A DNA stretch of 36,514 bases from contig DLBD01000088.1 of the NCBI GenBank assembly GCA_002494125.1, positions 1-36,514 of the forward strand, written 5' to 3'. The DNA is from Ruminococcaceae bacterium UBA7030 (GTDB lineage Bacteria; Bacillota; Clostridia; Oscillospirales; Acutalibacteraceae). The translations under genes and the position numbers were made by a program. Shown here in pieces: positions 1 through 8,009 of the stretch. Numbering within the stretch: position 1 is the first letter of the stretch; each line of letters starts with the position of its first letter. The notes under the pieces were generated by a model. It had not been told where the DNA came from, made no database searches, and saw only the letters and a list, made by a program, of their open reading frames with translations.

Positions 1-612
1 AATTCACTAAAGAAAAAAATTGACGCAATTTATGAATTTGACGCGCCCGGCTTTCCTCTTGAATTTACTCAAAGATATGATTATATTCAGATGAAGGAAA
101 AGATTAAAAGTTTTATTCCAACCCGCTCGATTTTCGGCGTTATGCTTTATCACAACAATGATATTAAGATTGTTAAAAGCCTTAATGAAAACATTAAACA
201 GCATCAGGTTGATTCATGGGTTATTGAGGACAAGGATTTTGTGCTTGAAAAAGAAACTGACGAAGTAAGCAAATTTGTTGATGTTTATGTAAAAAAACTA
301 AGTCAGGACCTCGGTGAAGAAAGCATTGAGGAATCATTTGACGCTTTCTTTGAAATTCTCGAAAACCTCGGTATAGTTAATTATGACGCGCTTAAGAAAG
401 CTGATATGTCAACAATGTTTAAGGCTCTTCTTGCAATAAAAAGCATAAAGGCAGAAAAAAGAGAGGCTGTTGTAAGCCTATTAAAGAACGGGTTTAAGGA
501 CTTCCAGTCACTTATGAGAAAGGAAAGAGCTGCTAAAAAAGGCAAGGATAAAGATGACGGCGAGCAGGAAATCGAAGAAGATACTGATTTTGATTTTGAT
601 ATAAATGAATAG
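1..612 (+). CDS. Mbeg1-like (DUF2974) protein, 3' part
   Basis: The reading frame is open from base 1, so the gene begins outside the window and 203 residues of its C-terminal part are seen. The visible start matches the end of the DUF2974/Mbeg1-like alpha/beta-hydrolase-related family: an 'IYEFDAPGF' segment, then 'KIKSFIPTRSIFGVML', then a 'KSLNENIKQHQVDSW' segment where the family has its conserved His. In this family an N-terminal lipase-like Ser motif is expected upstream of the window. The last 40 residues are strongly charged (Lys-rich, then a Glu/Asp tail), suggesting a disordered end. The Met at base 91 is internal, since the family match extends upstream of it. No function is established for this family in Clostridia. 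The family call is from memory of its motifs; a lipase-like role is only an inference. Confidence 0.72.
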   Translation, partial: NSLKKKIDAIYEFDAPGFPLEFTQRYDYIQMKEKIKSFIPTRSIFGVMLYHNNDIKIVKSLNENIKQHQVDSWVIEDKDFVLEKETDEVSKFVDVYVKKLSQDLGEESIEESFDAFFEILENLGIVNYDALKKADMSTMFKALLAIKSIKAEKREAVVSLLKNGFKDFQSLMRKERAAKKGKDKDDGEQEIEEDTDFDFDINE

Positions 613-642
613 TTTTTACAATTTACAACTATGTTACAATTA

Positions 643-671
643 TTGAATGATTTATATTTATATGCTATTAT
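643..671 (+). promoter_or_regulatory. Predicted sigma-A promoter for the Lgt-like gene
   Basis: A -35 TTGAAT (643-648) and -10 TATTAT (666-671) are separated by 17 bases in the AT-rich gap before the TTG start at 713. It would drive the Lgt-like/surface-protein pair. Confidence 0.5.
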
Positions 672-712
672 TAATAAAAAGTTATATTAATCGGTAGAAT
701 TGAGGTGTTTAA

Positions 713-1393
713 TTGTATATTGCTCATTTTCTGATTGAACACGCCTTTTATATTTTTGTTACAGCAAGCGTTATACCAGCTTTCTTGTGGATGTGGGAAT
801 TTAAAGAAGAACTAAAAATAAATAATTTTTGGCAAGTTGCAGCATTTCTCATTTGCATATACGGTATCGGAATTATCAGTACTTACGGCATTGCTGAATT
901 AGAAAATGCTATTATCGGCGAGGATTGGGCAAATCGCCGTGGCTGGTCGGTTTTTGTGACGATGCCGCTTTTCTATATTTTGCTTGCCAAGTTTACAGGA
1001 CGCGACCTGAAAACAACTTCCGATATTCTCGGGATTCAGGTAATGCTTATTTACGGATTTGGACGAGCCGCTTGTATTTTTCAAGGCTGTTGTCCGGGTA
1101 AATTCATTCCGGGTACACAGTACCGCTGGCCGCTAATCTTTATCGAGCTCGCCTTTATTGCCGTATTTGTGGTGGTACAAGGCGCAAAAGCTTACAGGCG
1201 ACAGTTTGACGGAAAAGCTTATCCGACTTTTTTAATCGTCTACGGTGTTTTCCGGCTTTTGCTGGAGCTCTTCCGTGATATAGAAATACTGCCGTCTTAC
1301 TACGGCTTATTTATTGGATGTATTGTGTTTATAATCTTGGGTGCCGTTTGGCTTCTGATTTTATATAAAAAACAACAAGGAGGTAAAATATGA
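713..1393 (+). CDS. Divergent Lgt-family (prolipoprotein diacylglyceryl transferase-like) membrane protein
   Basis: A 226-residue protein with about seven hydrophobic segments. 'GRAACIFQGCCPGK' (about residues 121-134) corresponds to the Lgt signature around 'GR.GCFLNGCCYG', and 'YGVFRLLLELFR' (about 181-192) to Lgt's 'YGIxRFxxExxR'. It is shorter than usual Lgt (about 260-290). The HGGL-type segment of true Lgt is replaced by 'NRRGWSVFV', and the Asn of the NGCC signature is Gln. The enzyme may therefore be altered or inactive as a diacylglyceryl transferase. The start is TTG with TGAGGTG six bases upstream. The stop overlaps the ATG of the next gene (ATGA), so the two are translationally coupled. 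Seen: motifs and coupling. Known: Lgt modifies lipobox cysteines. Inferred: a role linked to the secreted neighbour, which itself has no lipobox. Probably a paralogue rather than the housekeeping Lgt. Confidence 0.68.
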   Translation: MYIAHFLIEHAFYIFVTASVIPAFLWMWEFKEELKINNFWQVAAFLICIYGIGIISTYGIAELENAIIGEDWANRRGWSVFVTMPLFYILLAKFTGRDLKTTSDILGIQVMLIYGFGRAACIFQGCCPGKFIPGTQYRWPLIFIELAFIAVFVVVQGAKAYRRQFDGKAYPTFLIVYGVFRLLLELFRDIEILPSYYGLFIGCIVFIILGAVWLLILYKKQQGGKI

Positions 1394-4300
1394 AAGAAAA
1401 AATTAACAAAAACGCAGGCTTCAAACGCTATCCGATTGCGTTTCTGGCTGTATTTCTTGCAACGGTTCTGTCGCTTTTTGCCATTCAGGCTGTTGCGGAT
1501 AACAATGTGATTACTACCGGTATTACGGGGTTAACCGTTACCTATGATTCATCGTGTGCAATCAGTAATCAGACGGACACGGGATTTGACGTTGTGGTAA
1601 ACGGCTACAAGGATAATACCTGCAACGACAGATCACGAACGGGTAATCTTACATTCACAAACGGCACGGACGCAGATATTGCAATTGCGTTTGATTACAC
1701 CGCAACACGAACAGGCGGAAGCTCCTGGAGCGGAAAAATCGGCGATACGGCAATGAAGGATTCAGATTCTGTCGAGTATCTGCTGATTCCCGCAAACGGC
1801 AAAGTCGCAATGACAATTACATCTCCGTCAGGCGACGGTACTTCTGTAAAAGTAGCTTTTACTAATTTAAATACTGCTTCGGCTTACGCCGGCTATGTAC
1901 CTGCTGAGGCTGACGATGCGGATGCTTTAGCTGCAAAGGTAGTAAAGTTTAACGGCTACGACTGGTATCTTATTGAAGATAACTCAACAAGTGCAACAGA
2001 GGGTACAGTAACTCTGCTTGCAAAGGAATGTGTCGGCGCGTCAGCGTTTGGTACGAATAATACATACAGCAGCTCTACGGTAGAGACCTACGTGAACAAC
2101 TGGTACACGAGCAATATCTCAACTGATGCAAAGGCAGCGGTCGATGGAAACGGTATGTTCCTGCTTACAACAGACCAGGCAAGAGCACTTAGTTCAGGTG
2201 TGCGGAAATGCGATCGGGCAGACGGGGCTGAAAACAACCTTTGGTGGCTCTGCACGCCCTTCAGCTATTATCTCGAAGTGGCGTGCGTGGACGGCGATTA
2301 CGGCGTTGTCCGCGACGGTGTAGACGATGGCACCAATGTGGAGGACACGCTTGGTGTTCGCCCCGCTTTAAATCTTGACTTAAGCAAGGTTGAATTTGAT
2401 TCTGCAACGAATACATTTGCTCTGCCTGCTCCTCACACCCACGATGATATCACTTTCACCGCGTGGACAAGCACCGACAGCCTTCCTACAGAAGCGGGCA
2501 ACTATTATCTTACAAATAACATTGTTCTGGAAGAGAACTGGGAAGTTCCCGAAGGCACAACAAATCTGTGTCTGAACGGCAAGTCCGTTACGACCACAGA
2601 AGATATGTATATGTTTATTGTAGGTACTTGGTCCGATTCGGATACAACCTATGCGTTGAATCTTTTTGATGATACGGGTGAAGGCTTCATCAGCAAAGAG
2701 TCCAGCACAAATTATAGTGATTGCGTCTTAATTAATGAAAACGGCAACTTCACAATGAACATTGGTAAGATTACCAACTCAAACGGCACCGCTGTTTATG
2801 TTAACGAAGGCGGCAAATTCACAATGAACGGCGGTGAAATCAGCCATAACAGCGGTTATATCGGCGGCGTTTACGTTCCAAAAGGCGCTGAATTTACTAT
2901 GAATGGCGGCGAAATCACCGGCAACCAGGGAGTAGAGTTCGGCGGCGTATATGTCGAAGGCGGTTATGCAGACCCCGAAGGAGAAGAATACTGTAGAGCT
3001 CCTGGAAAGTTCAGTGTTTCCGGCAAAGTGAACATCAGCGGTAATACTGTCGGCACCAATGAGTGCAACGTATTCCTTGGACAGGCTGATGGTTATAAGC
3101 CGGGTCCGGAATATAATTCGGTAATTACGCTCACCGGTGCGCTTGATGAGGATTCCGTCATCGGCGTGACTATGATTGATTCGGGAGTGTTTACTGCCGG
3201 CTTTGACGGCAAGGGTGCCATTACCAACTTCACAAGTGACGACAGCACCTATATAATTAAAACGCAAGGCAAGGAGTTAAAGCTGTCAAACCACGAGCAC
3301 AGCTTTTCTTATAAGTCATCCAACGGAACAATCACTGCAACCTGCAACGGTGCGGGCACATGTAGTCTTACCGATAACAAGGTTTCGTTTACGCTTACTG
3401 CTCCAACGAATCTTGTTTATGACGGCACCGATAAGAAAGCAACGCTTGAAGGCGTTGAGGCGTTCAATGCGGCAACAGGTTTGAACGTTTCCGCAGACGA
3501 TATCGTATATAACGATTTGACCAACGTTGTAACAGAAACGAAAAACGCAGGTACCTATCAGGCACTCTATACGCTTCAGACTGATTTCCCGAGACCTTTT
3601 GTCGGCATCACTTTCAAGATTGCAAAGGCAAACCCGACCTATGAAGCTCCTAAAGGAATTTATGCAGCCTACGACGATACACTCGCTGACGTTGCACTTC
3701 CTGATGGCTGGGCTTGGGTTGACGACACAACAAGTGTCGGCAGCGTTGGTACACATACCTTTAAGGCTAACTTTACGCCTGCAGATACAACTAACTACAA
3801 TACAGTAGAGAACGTAGACGTTACCGTTAAAGTAAACAAGGCGGACATCACTCCGATTGTTACACTTGAAGGCTGGACCTACGGTCAGGAGCCAAACGAG
3901 CCTTCCGTAACAGGCAACACGGGCAACGGCGATGTAGCGTATACCTACGCAGAAAAAGGCAGTGAGGAATTCAGAAGTGAAGTGCCTACTGAAATAGGCG
4001 AATACACAGTTAAGGCTGAAATTGCCGAAACCGAAAACTACAACGGCGCAGTCGTAACAGCGGACTTCGCTATTGTCAGCGATAAGGAAGGCTGGCTTGA
4101 AGAGGACGGCGGATGGCGTTACTACGAGAACGGCGAAGCAGTAAAAGACTGGAAAAAGCTTAATGAAAAGTGGTATTATTTCGACGAGGACGGCGTTGCT
4201 GCACAGGGCTGGAAATATATTGACGGCTATTGGTATTATTTCAACATCTGCGCTATGCAGACAGGTTGGAGATACCTTGACGGCGAATGGTACTATCTCA

Positions 4301-4575
4301 GGTCATCAGGCACAATGGCAACCGGCTGGCAGAAGATAGACGGCGATTGGTATTATTTCAATTCAAACGGAACAATGGCAACCGGATGGGTTTGGTCCGC
4401 TAATTCAAGTCAGTGGTATTATCTTAAGTCAAACGGCGCTATGGCAACCGGATGGATTTATGATAACGGTAACTGGTACTATCTCAATTCCTGGGGCGGT
4501 ATGCGTACAGACAATCTTACATACAAAGGTAAGGTTTACAGGTTCGCTTCTAACGGAGCTTGCTTAAATCCGTAA
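1390..4575 (+). CDS. Secreted surface protein: DUF6273, beta-repeat, Ig-like domains and choline-binding-type repeats
   Basis: A 1061-residue exported protein. Residues 1-37 form a signal peptide (basic N-region, hydrophobic core, AVA-D cleavage) without a lipobox. A stretch at about 180-340 has the DUF6273 pattern ('VKFNGYDWYLI', 'WWLCTPF', 'LGVRPALNL'), a C-type-lectin/FGE-like fold found on Firmicutes surface proteins. About 460-540 holds repeats of the type 'GGKFTMNGGEI', like right-handed beta-helix adhesins. About 665-890 looks like MBG/Ig-like stalk domains ('LVYDGTDKKATLEG', 'FTPADTTNYNTVENVDVTV'). From about 901 to the end there are six to seven GW/YYF repeats of about 20 residues ('GWQKIDGDWYYFNSNGTMAT'), the cell-wall (choline-)binding type 1 repeat. 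It likely sits non-covalently on the cell wall and binds an unknown ligand. AGGAGG precedes the ATG, which overlaps the stop of the Lgt-like gene. Confidence 0.85.
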   Translation: MKEKINKNAGFKRYPIAFLAVFLATVLSLFAIQAVADNNVITTGITGLTVTYDSSCAISNQTDTGFDVVVNGYKDNTCNDRSRTGNLTFTNGTDADIAIAFDYTATRTGGSSWSGKIGDTAMKDSDSVEYLLIPANGKVAMTITSPSGDGTSVKVAFTNLNTASAYAGYVPAEADDADALAAKVVKFNGYDWYLIEDNSTSATEGTVTLLAKECVGASAFGTNNTYSSSTVETYVNNWYTSNISTDAKAAVDGNGMFLLTTDQARALSSGVRKCDRADGAENNLWWLCTPFSYYLEVACVDGDYGVVRDGVDDGTNVEDTLGVRPALNLDLSKVEFDSATNTFALPAPHTHDDITFTAWTSTDSLPTEAGNYYLTNNIVLEENWEVPEGTTNLCLNGKSVTTTEDMYMFIVGTWSDSDTTYALNLFDDTGEGFISKESSTNYSDCVLINENGNFTMNIGKITNSNGTAVYVNEGGKFTMNGGEISHNSGYIGGVYVPKGAEFTMNGGEITGNQGVEFGGVYVEGGYADPEGEEYCRAPGKFSVSGKVNISGNTVGTNECNVFLGQADGYKPGPEYNSVITLTGALDEDSVIGVTMIDSGVFTAGFDGKGAITNFTSDDSTYIIKTQGKELKLSNHEHSFSYKSSNGTITATCNGAGTCSLTDNKVSFTLTAPTNLVYDGTDKKATLEGVEAFNAATGLNVSADDIVYNDLTNVVTETKNAGTYQALYTLQTDFPRPFVGITFKIAKANPTYEAPKGIYAAYDDTLADVALPDGWAWVDDTTSVGSVGTHTFKANFTPADTTNYNTVENVDVTVKVNKADITPIVTLEGWTYGQEPNEPSVTGNTGNGDVAYTYAEKGSEEFRSEVPTEIGEYTVKAEIAETENYNGAVVTADFAIVSDKEGWLEEDGGWRYYENGEAVKDWKKLNEKWYYFDEDGVAAQGWKYIDGYWYYFNICAMQTGWRYLDGEWYYLRSSGTMATGWQKIDGDWYYFNSNGTMATGWVWSANSSQWYYLKSNGAMATGWIYDNGNWYYLNSWGGMRTDNLTYKGKVYRFASNGACLNP

Positions 4576-4594
4576 ATAAAAAAGTTGATAAAAT

Positions 4595-4627
4595 AAAAAC
4601 TGCTATCCTTCCGGATAGCAGTTTTTT
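4595..4627. terminator. Bidirectional Rho-independent terminator
   Basis: A 14-bp perfect stem (4595-4608 with 4613-4626), TTCC loop, with a T-run on one side and an A-run on the other. It lies between the converging surface-protein gene (+) and MFS gene (-), and serves both. Confidence 0.93.
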
Positions 4628-4628
4628 A

Positions 4629-5972
4629 TTATTCACTATCAATTTGTTTCATAAGCTCGTCGTGGAATTGAGGCTGATTGTTTCTGACAACCGTTGCAGG
4701 AATGAAACAAAACAGCATTATGGCGGCTGAGCCGATGAAAAGCTCCATAGGATAAACAATATCAGCTTCATTTGCTACTCCCCTGTTTGCCATATTTATT
4801 ATGAACTGTGCAACAAGAGGACCGACAATCATAGGGACAAGAACATACATAACCATACGGCAGCCTTGGAATAATCCTTCTTTGCCATTAGGAATATAAT
4901 CACGGTATGATGCTGTAAAAAGCCCTGCCATAACAAGTGAAACACCGATAATAAGTGTTCCGCCGAGAATGAGTATTATTATAAGAGTTTTATCATTTTT
5001 ACCAATATAAAACTTAGACGCCCATACGATTATACAGCCAATTACACCGGCAATAATTGTGGGATAATAAAAATGCTTTTTTCCAAATTTATCCATTGCT
5101 GCCGAAGCAATAACTGATATAACGGCTGAAAGAAGCATTATAACTCCAATAGGGATTATATAATTCTTGATACCCATAGTGCCTTCAACAATATTGAAAA
5201 GATAGTTTACATATATCTGATAAGCAACTGCGGAAACCATATTACCCGCAAGACACCAATAAAGCATTTTGTTTTGCCTAATTACTTTCGGCTGTAGAGA
5301 ATATGTAAAATCTGAAACAAATGAATTTTCGGTATTAGGCACTATTCCTTTTTTATCTTTCATTATAAAAAGACCGATAAGCCCACCCACAGAAGTAATT
5401 ACACCGAGGAGGATGAAAAACTTTTTCCAGTCGTCAGGAGTAGCATTTTCGTTTGTCATACTGTCAAATCCGCCGAACACAATGCCGATAGCAACAAGAG
5501 GCATTATTGCAAGAACCGTATCAACTTTTGCTCTGTTTGCAGTATTTGACACATCGGTAACCCATGTATTAAACGAGGCGTCGTTACTTATTGAGCCGAT
5601 AATTGACATAACACAGTCCATTATAACGACAAGAATTACCATTGCAAAAAACCTGTCTTCGCTCGGCTTCATAGGTACGAGCGCAAACATCATAATTGTA
5701 AAGCCCCAGATGATATAGCCCCAACAGATAAATACTTTTCTTTTTCCTTTTCTGTCGCAAAGCGCACCGCCGACAAGTGTTGAAAGAGTTGCAAAAATTG
5801 CAGAGAAAGCGACCATTAATGTTGTGGCATAAGGCTCTCTTGTAATTTCATTTTGCATAAAGCGTGAGAAATACATATTTTCAACAACCCAAGCAATCTG
5901 ACCGATTAAGCCGAAAAGTATTATTGACGACCAAGTTTTAAAGCCTACAGCGCCAATCTTTTTAGTTTTCAT
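4629..5972 (-). CDS. MFS transporter at the end of the B6-type operon
   Basis: A 447-residue protein with about 12 predicted membrane segments. The loop between segments 2 and 3 has the MFS signature in the form 'GGALCDRKGKRKVF', and a similar 'MDKFGKKHF' occurs in the second half. It starts two bases after the stop of the radical SAM gene, with GAAAGAGG upstream, so it is the last gene of the four-gene leftward operon and ends at the terminator at 4595-4627. The substrate cannot be read from the sequence. Operon position with a pyridoxal kinase and an ECF S component suggests a vitamin or metabolite linked to the B6 locus, but this is inference only. Confidence 0.85.
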   Translation of the reverse strand: MKTKKIGAVGFKTWSSIILFGLIGQIAWVVENMYFSRFMQNEITREPYATTLMVAFSAIFATLSTLVGGALCDRKGKRKVFICWGYIIWGFTIMMFALVPMKPSEDRFFAMVILVVIMDCVMSIIGSISNDASFNTWVTDVSNTANRAKVDTVLAIMPLVAIGIVFGGFDSMTNENATPDDWKKFFILLGVITSVGGLIGLFIMKDKKGIVPNTENSFVSDFTYSLQPKVIRQNKMLYWCLAGNMVSAVAYQIYVNYLFNIVEGTMGIKNYIIPIGVIMLLSAVISVIASAAMDKFGKKHFYYPTIIAGVIGCIIVWASKFYIGKNDKTLIIILILGGTLIIGVSLVMAGLFTASYRDYIPNGKEGLFQGCRMVMYVLVPMIVGPLVAQFIINMANRGVANEADIVYPMELFIGSAAIMLFCFIPATVVRNNQPQFHDELMKQIDSE

Positions 5973-5974
5973 AA

Positions 5975-6586
5975 TTATCTACCTCTTTCAAATGAACGAA
6001 GCACGAATTCAGCTCCGATTTCCTCGCAGATTTTTCTTGACTTTTCAATATCCTCTTCAGGTATTACGTCGACCACTGTCATTCTTACATGCTTGCAGTA
6101 TTTCACACAATCTCTTGTAAAATCAAGCATTGAATAAAAGGCTTTACCCGGATAAATATTTCTTGTGATTTTATCATACTTATCGCTGTCGGGATCGTTA
6201 AGAGATACTGATACGCAGTCAATAACCTCTGAAATTTCTTTAGCCGTCGGTCGTCCGTTTATAAGGTCTGAAAGACCGTTAGTATTAAGCCTGAGATAAA
6301 TATCAGGATTTATGCTTTTAAGATATTTAGCGGCTTCAATTAGCTTGTCAAACGCATTTGTCGGCTCGCCGTAACCACAGAAAACAGCATAATCTACTTT
6401 TGTAAAATCATAGTCGTCGATAGCTTTTTTTATCTCATCAAGTGTAGGTTCTTCGTCAAACCAAAGTTTTTTAGCGCTGCCGACTGCATCGCCCTTTGAA
6501 CGAATACAAAAGGCACAGTTGCAGGGACATTTATTAGTTATGTTTAGATAAACTCCGCCATCAAGCGTATATATAATATCTGCCAT
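5975..6586 (-). CDS. TatD family-associated radical SAM protein
   Basis: A 203-residue minimal radical SAM protein. The Cx3Cx2C motif that binds the 4Fe-4S cluster is Cys20, Cys24 and Cys27 in 'CPCNCAFC', followed by 'GYGEPT' for SAM binding. The N-terminus 'YLNITNKCPCNCAFCIR' and the small size fit TIGR04038 (TatD-linked radical SAM), whose substrate is unknown. There is no SPASM or other C-terminal auxiliary-cluster domain. AGAGGTG precedes the ATG, which lies two bases after the stop of the ECF S-component gene. The expected tatD partner is not in this window; instead the gene sits in a vitamin B6-type operon, which is unusual as far as I know. The family call is good; function is open. 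Confidence 0.82.
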   Translation of the reverse strand: MADIIYTLDGGVYLNITNKCPCNCAFCIRSKGDAVGSAKKLWFDEEPTLDEIKKAIDDYDFTKVDYAVFCGYGEPTNAFDKLIEAAKYLKSINPDIYLRLNTNGLSDLINGRPTAKEISEVIDCVSVSLNDPDSDKYDKITRNIYPGKAFYSMLDFTRDCVKYCKHVRMTVVDVIPEEDIEKSRKICEEIGAEFVLRSFERGR

Positions 6587-6588
6587 AA

Positions 6589-7107
6589 TTACACCTCTTT
6601 ATTTACAGGAAAGAGTTTTTGTTTAAGTGAAAGTCGATCCATAGCAGAAGCAAGAAGAACGAATGCGACAATGCTTCCGACAGCCTGGATAACGTTTCCT
6701 GAAATGTCAACAACGGCATAAGTCTTGTTGATAAACAAATCGGCAATAAAGTAGCCGCTAACTGTTATGATACCGCCAAATATTGTAAACAAAGCAGAAA
6801 GCGGTGTCAATATTTTGCTGCTTTTTTTATAAATAAACATAAATGGAAATGCGATAATCAGTTTAATAATGAGGGTTGCAAATGCATAATTAATAAATCC
6901 AAAAGACAAATCCGCAAGCATTTCACCAACTGCTGCGGCAAAAAGTGCAGGTAATCCGCCAAGCGTCATTGCGCAGATATAAATAAGCGCATCGCCGAAA
7001 TGCACATAGCCCGACGCAACCGGAATGCTTATAAATCTTGTCAAAACAAATATCATTGATGTAAACAGTGCTGTTTTAGTCAGCAAAAATACTTTATCAT
7101 TTTTCAT
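6589..7107 (-). CDS. ECF transporter S component, probably for a B6 vitamer
   Basis: A 172-residue protein with about six membrane segments. 'GYVHFGDALIYICAMTLGGLPALFAAAVGEMLADLSFG' is the conserved segment of riboflavin/HmpT-type ECF S components. S components bind the vitamin and work with a shared EcfA-EcfA'-EcfT module, which is not in this window. Immediately downstream of a pyridoxal/pyridoxamine kinase, this is most likely the PdxU type (pyridoxine/pyridoxamine). ThiW/HMP or riboflavin alternatives cannot be excluded. I use the ATG at 7107, one base after the kinase stop, with AGGA in the end of the kinase gene. A GTG 24 bases further upstream is possible but would overlap the kinase. 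Confidence 0.82.
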   Translation of the reverse strand: MKNDKVFLLTKTALFTSMIFVLTRFISIPVASGYVHFGDALIYICAMTLGGLPALFAAAVGEMLADLSFGFINYAFATLIIKLIIAFPFMFIYKKSSKILTPLSALFTIFGGIITVSGYFIADLFINKTYAVVDISGNVIQAVGSIVAFVLLASAMDRLSLKQKLFPVNKEV

Positions 7108-7108
7108 T

Positions 7109-7915
7109 CTAATCACTTCCTGTAAGTTCACTTAAAATAAGTTCAAAATTCACACCATCATTAGACGTGTCGCACGGAGTCAGGCTTACAGCCTTTTCAA
7201 TAAAAGCTGTAGCAAGACAGACGCTGTTATACAAAGACATTCCCTTTGTTATTCCTGCGCAGACAATACTTGAAAGAATATCGCCCGTTCCGCTGAAATA
7301 TCCGCCATGTTTTTTTGAAGATACAAGCTTTGTGCTGTTCTTTTCAAAAACAATATTATATATTTCTTCACCTTCTGTATAACCTGTTGCTACAATACTT
7401 TTTATTCCGTTTTTAATAAGTAGTTCACCGTAATTTTTTATGTCTTCAAGGCGCTGCGAATATGGCATATCGGCAATATAGGCAAGCTCAGCAATATTCG
7501 GTGTAATAACATCTGCTCTATAGCAAAGCTTAATTATTCTTTTACACATATCATTAGTATACCCATCATAAAGACAGCCGTTATCAGCCATAACGGGATC
7601 AACAATAAGAAGCGTTTTTTCACCCTTGAACTCATCAATAAACTGATCAATAACTTCAAGCTGTGTTTCATCTGTTACAAAGCCTGTCAAAATTGAATCA
7701 AAACTTACACCAAGTTTTTTCCATTCTTCAAAAAATGACTTCATATACCTTGTCATAGATACTGACTTAAAGCTGTCATATGCGGTTTGATTTGAAAGAA
7801 CGGCTGTCGGAAGCGGATGAGTTTCAATTCCCATCGCAGATATAATCGGAAGCGAAACCGCAAGCGAACATTTGCCAAAACCTGAAAGATCATTTATTAC
7901 TGCGCATTTTTTCAA
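7109..7915 (-). CDS. Pyridoxal/pyridoxamine kinase (PdxK/PdxY family)
   Basis: A 268-residue kinase of the ribokinase-like PfkB superfamily that phosphorylates pyridoxal, pyridoxine or pyridoxamine with ATP. The N-terminus 'CAVINDLSGFGKCSL' is the family hallmark. 'LPTAVLSNQTAY' and 'GFVTDETQLEVI' follow, then 'VDPVMADNGCLY' and 'TPNIAELAYI', and the catalytic GTGD-type motif as 'YFSGTGDILSS' with the catalytic Asp. I choose the TTG at 7915, eight bases after GGCGG. A GTG at 7924 is the other option but lies directly against that Shine-Dalgarno. It is the first gene of a four-gene operon; its -35 box overlaps the inverted repeat at 7962-7981. The role is B6 salvage to PLP. Confidence 0.88.
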   Translation of the reverse strand: MKKCAVINDLSGFGKCSLAVSLPIISAMGIETHPLPTAVLSNQTAYDSFKSVSMTRYMKSFFEEWKKLGVSFDSILTGFVTDETQLEVIDQFIDEFKGEKTLLIVDPVMADNGCLYDGYTNDMCKRIIKLCYRADVITPNIAELAYIADMPYSQRLEDIKNYGELLIKNGIKSIVATGYTEGEEIYNIVFEKNSTKLVSSKKHGGYFSGTGDILSSIVCAGITKGMSLYNSVCLATAFIEKAVSLTPCDTSNDGVNFELILSELTGSD

Positions 7916-7928
7916 AATCTTCACCGCC

Positions 7929-7957
7929 TTGATTTTTTTATAAATATATTATATAAT
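7929..7957 (+). promoter_or_regulatory. Promoter of the MocR-type regulator gene
   Basis: A -35 TTGATT (7929-7934) and -10 TATAAT (7952-7957) with 17-base spacing. The start site would fall at about 7963-7965, at the edge of the inverted repeat 7962-7981. It also shows that an upstream ATG at 7956, which lies in the -10 box, cannot be the start codon. Confidence 0.6.
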
Positions 7958-7971
7958 GCAAGTGTATTCAA
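7943..7971 (-). promoter_or_regulatory. Promoter of the pyridoxal kinase operon
   Basis: Read on the minus strand: -35 TTGAAT (7971-7966), 17 bases, -10 TATATT (7948-7943). The -35 lies inside the inverted repeat at 7962-7981, so a bound repressor or activator there would act on this promoter. Confidence 0.5.
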
Positions 7972-7981
7972 ATAAATACAC
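7962..7981. promoter_or_regulatory. Candidate operator of the MocR-type regulator
   Basis: Perfect inverted repeat GTGTATT-N6-AATACAC in the divergent intergenic region. It covers the predicted start site of the regulator gene and the -35 box of the kinase operon. The position fits one dimer controlling both directions. Confidence 0.5.
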
Positions 7982-8009
7982 AAAATTAATAATTTTTAAG
8001 GGTACAGAT

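Noticed and set aside
1930..2410. Diversity-generating retroelement target with local template
   Set aside because: No reverse transcriptase and no near-identical template repeat is present in the window.
3316..3756. Long minus-strand open frame inside the surface-protein gene (also 2779-3267)
   Set aside because: Cys-rich, no family resemblance, antisense to a clearly coding repetitive region; it reflects base composition.
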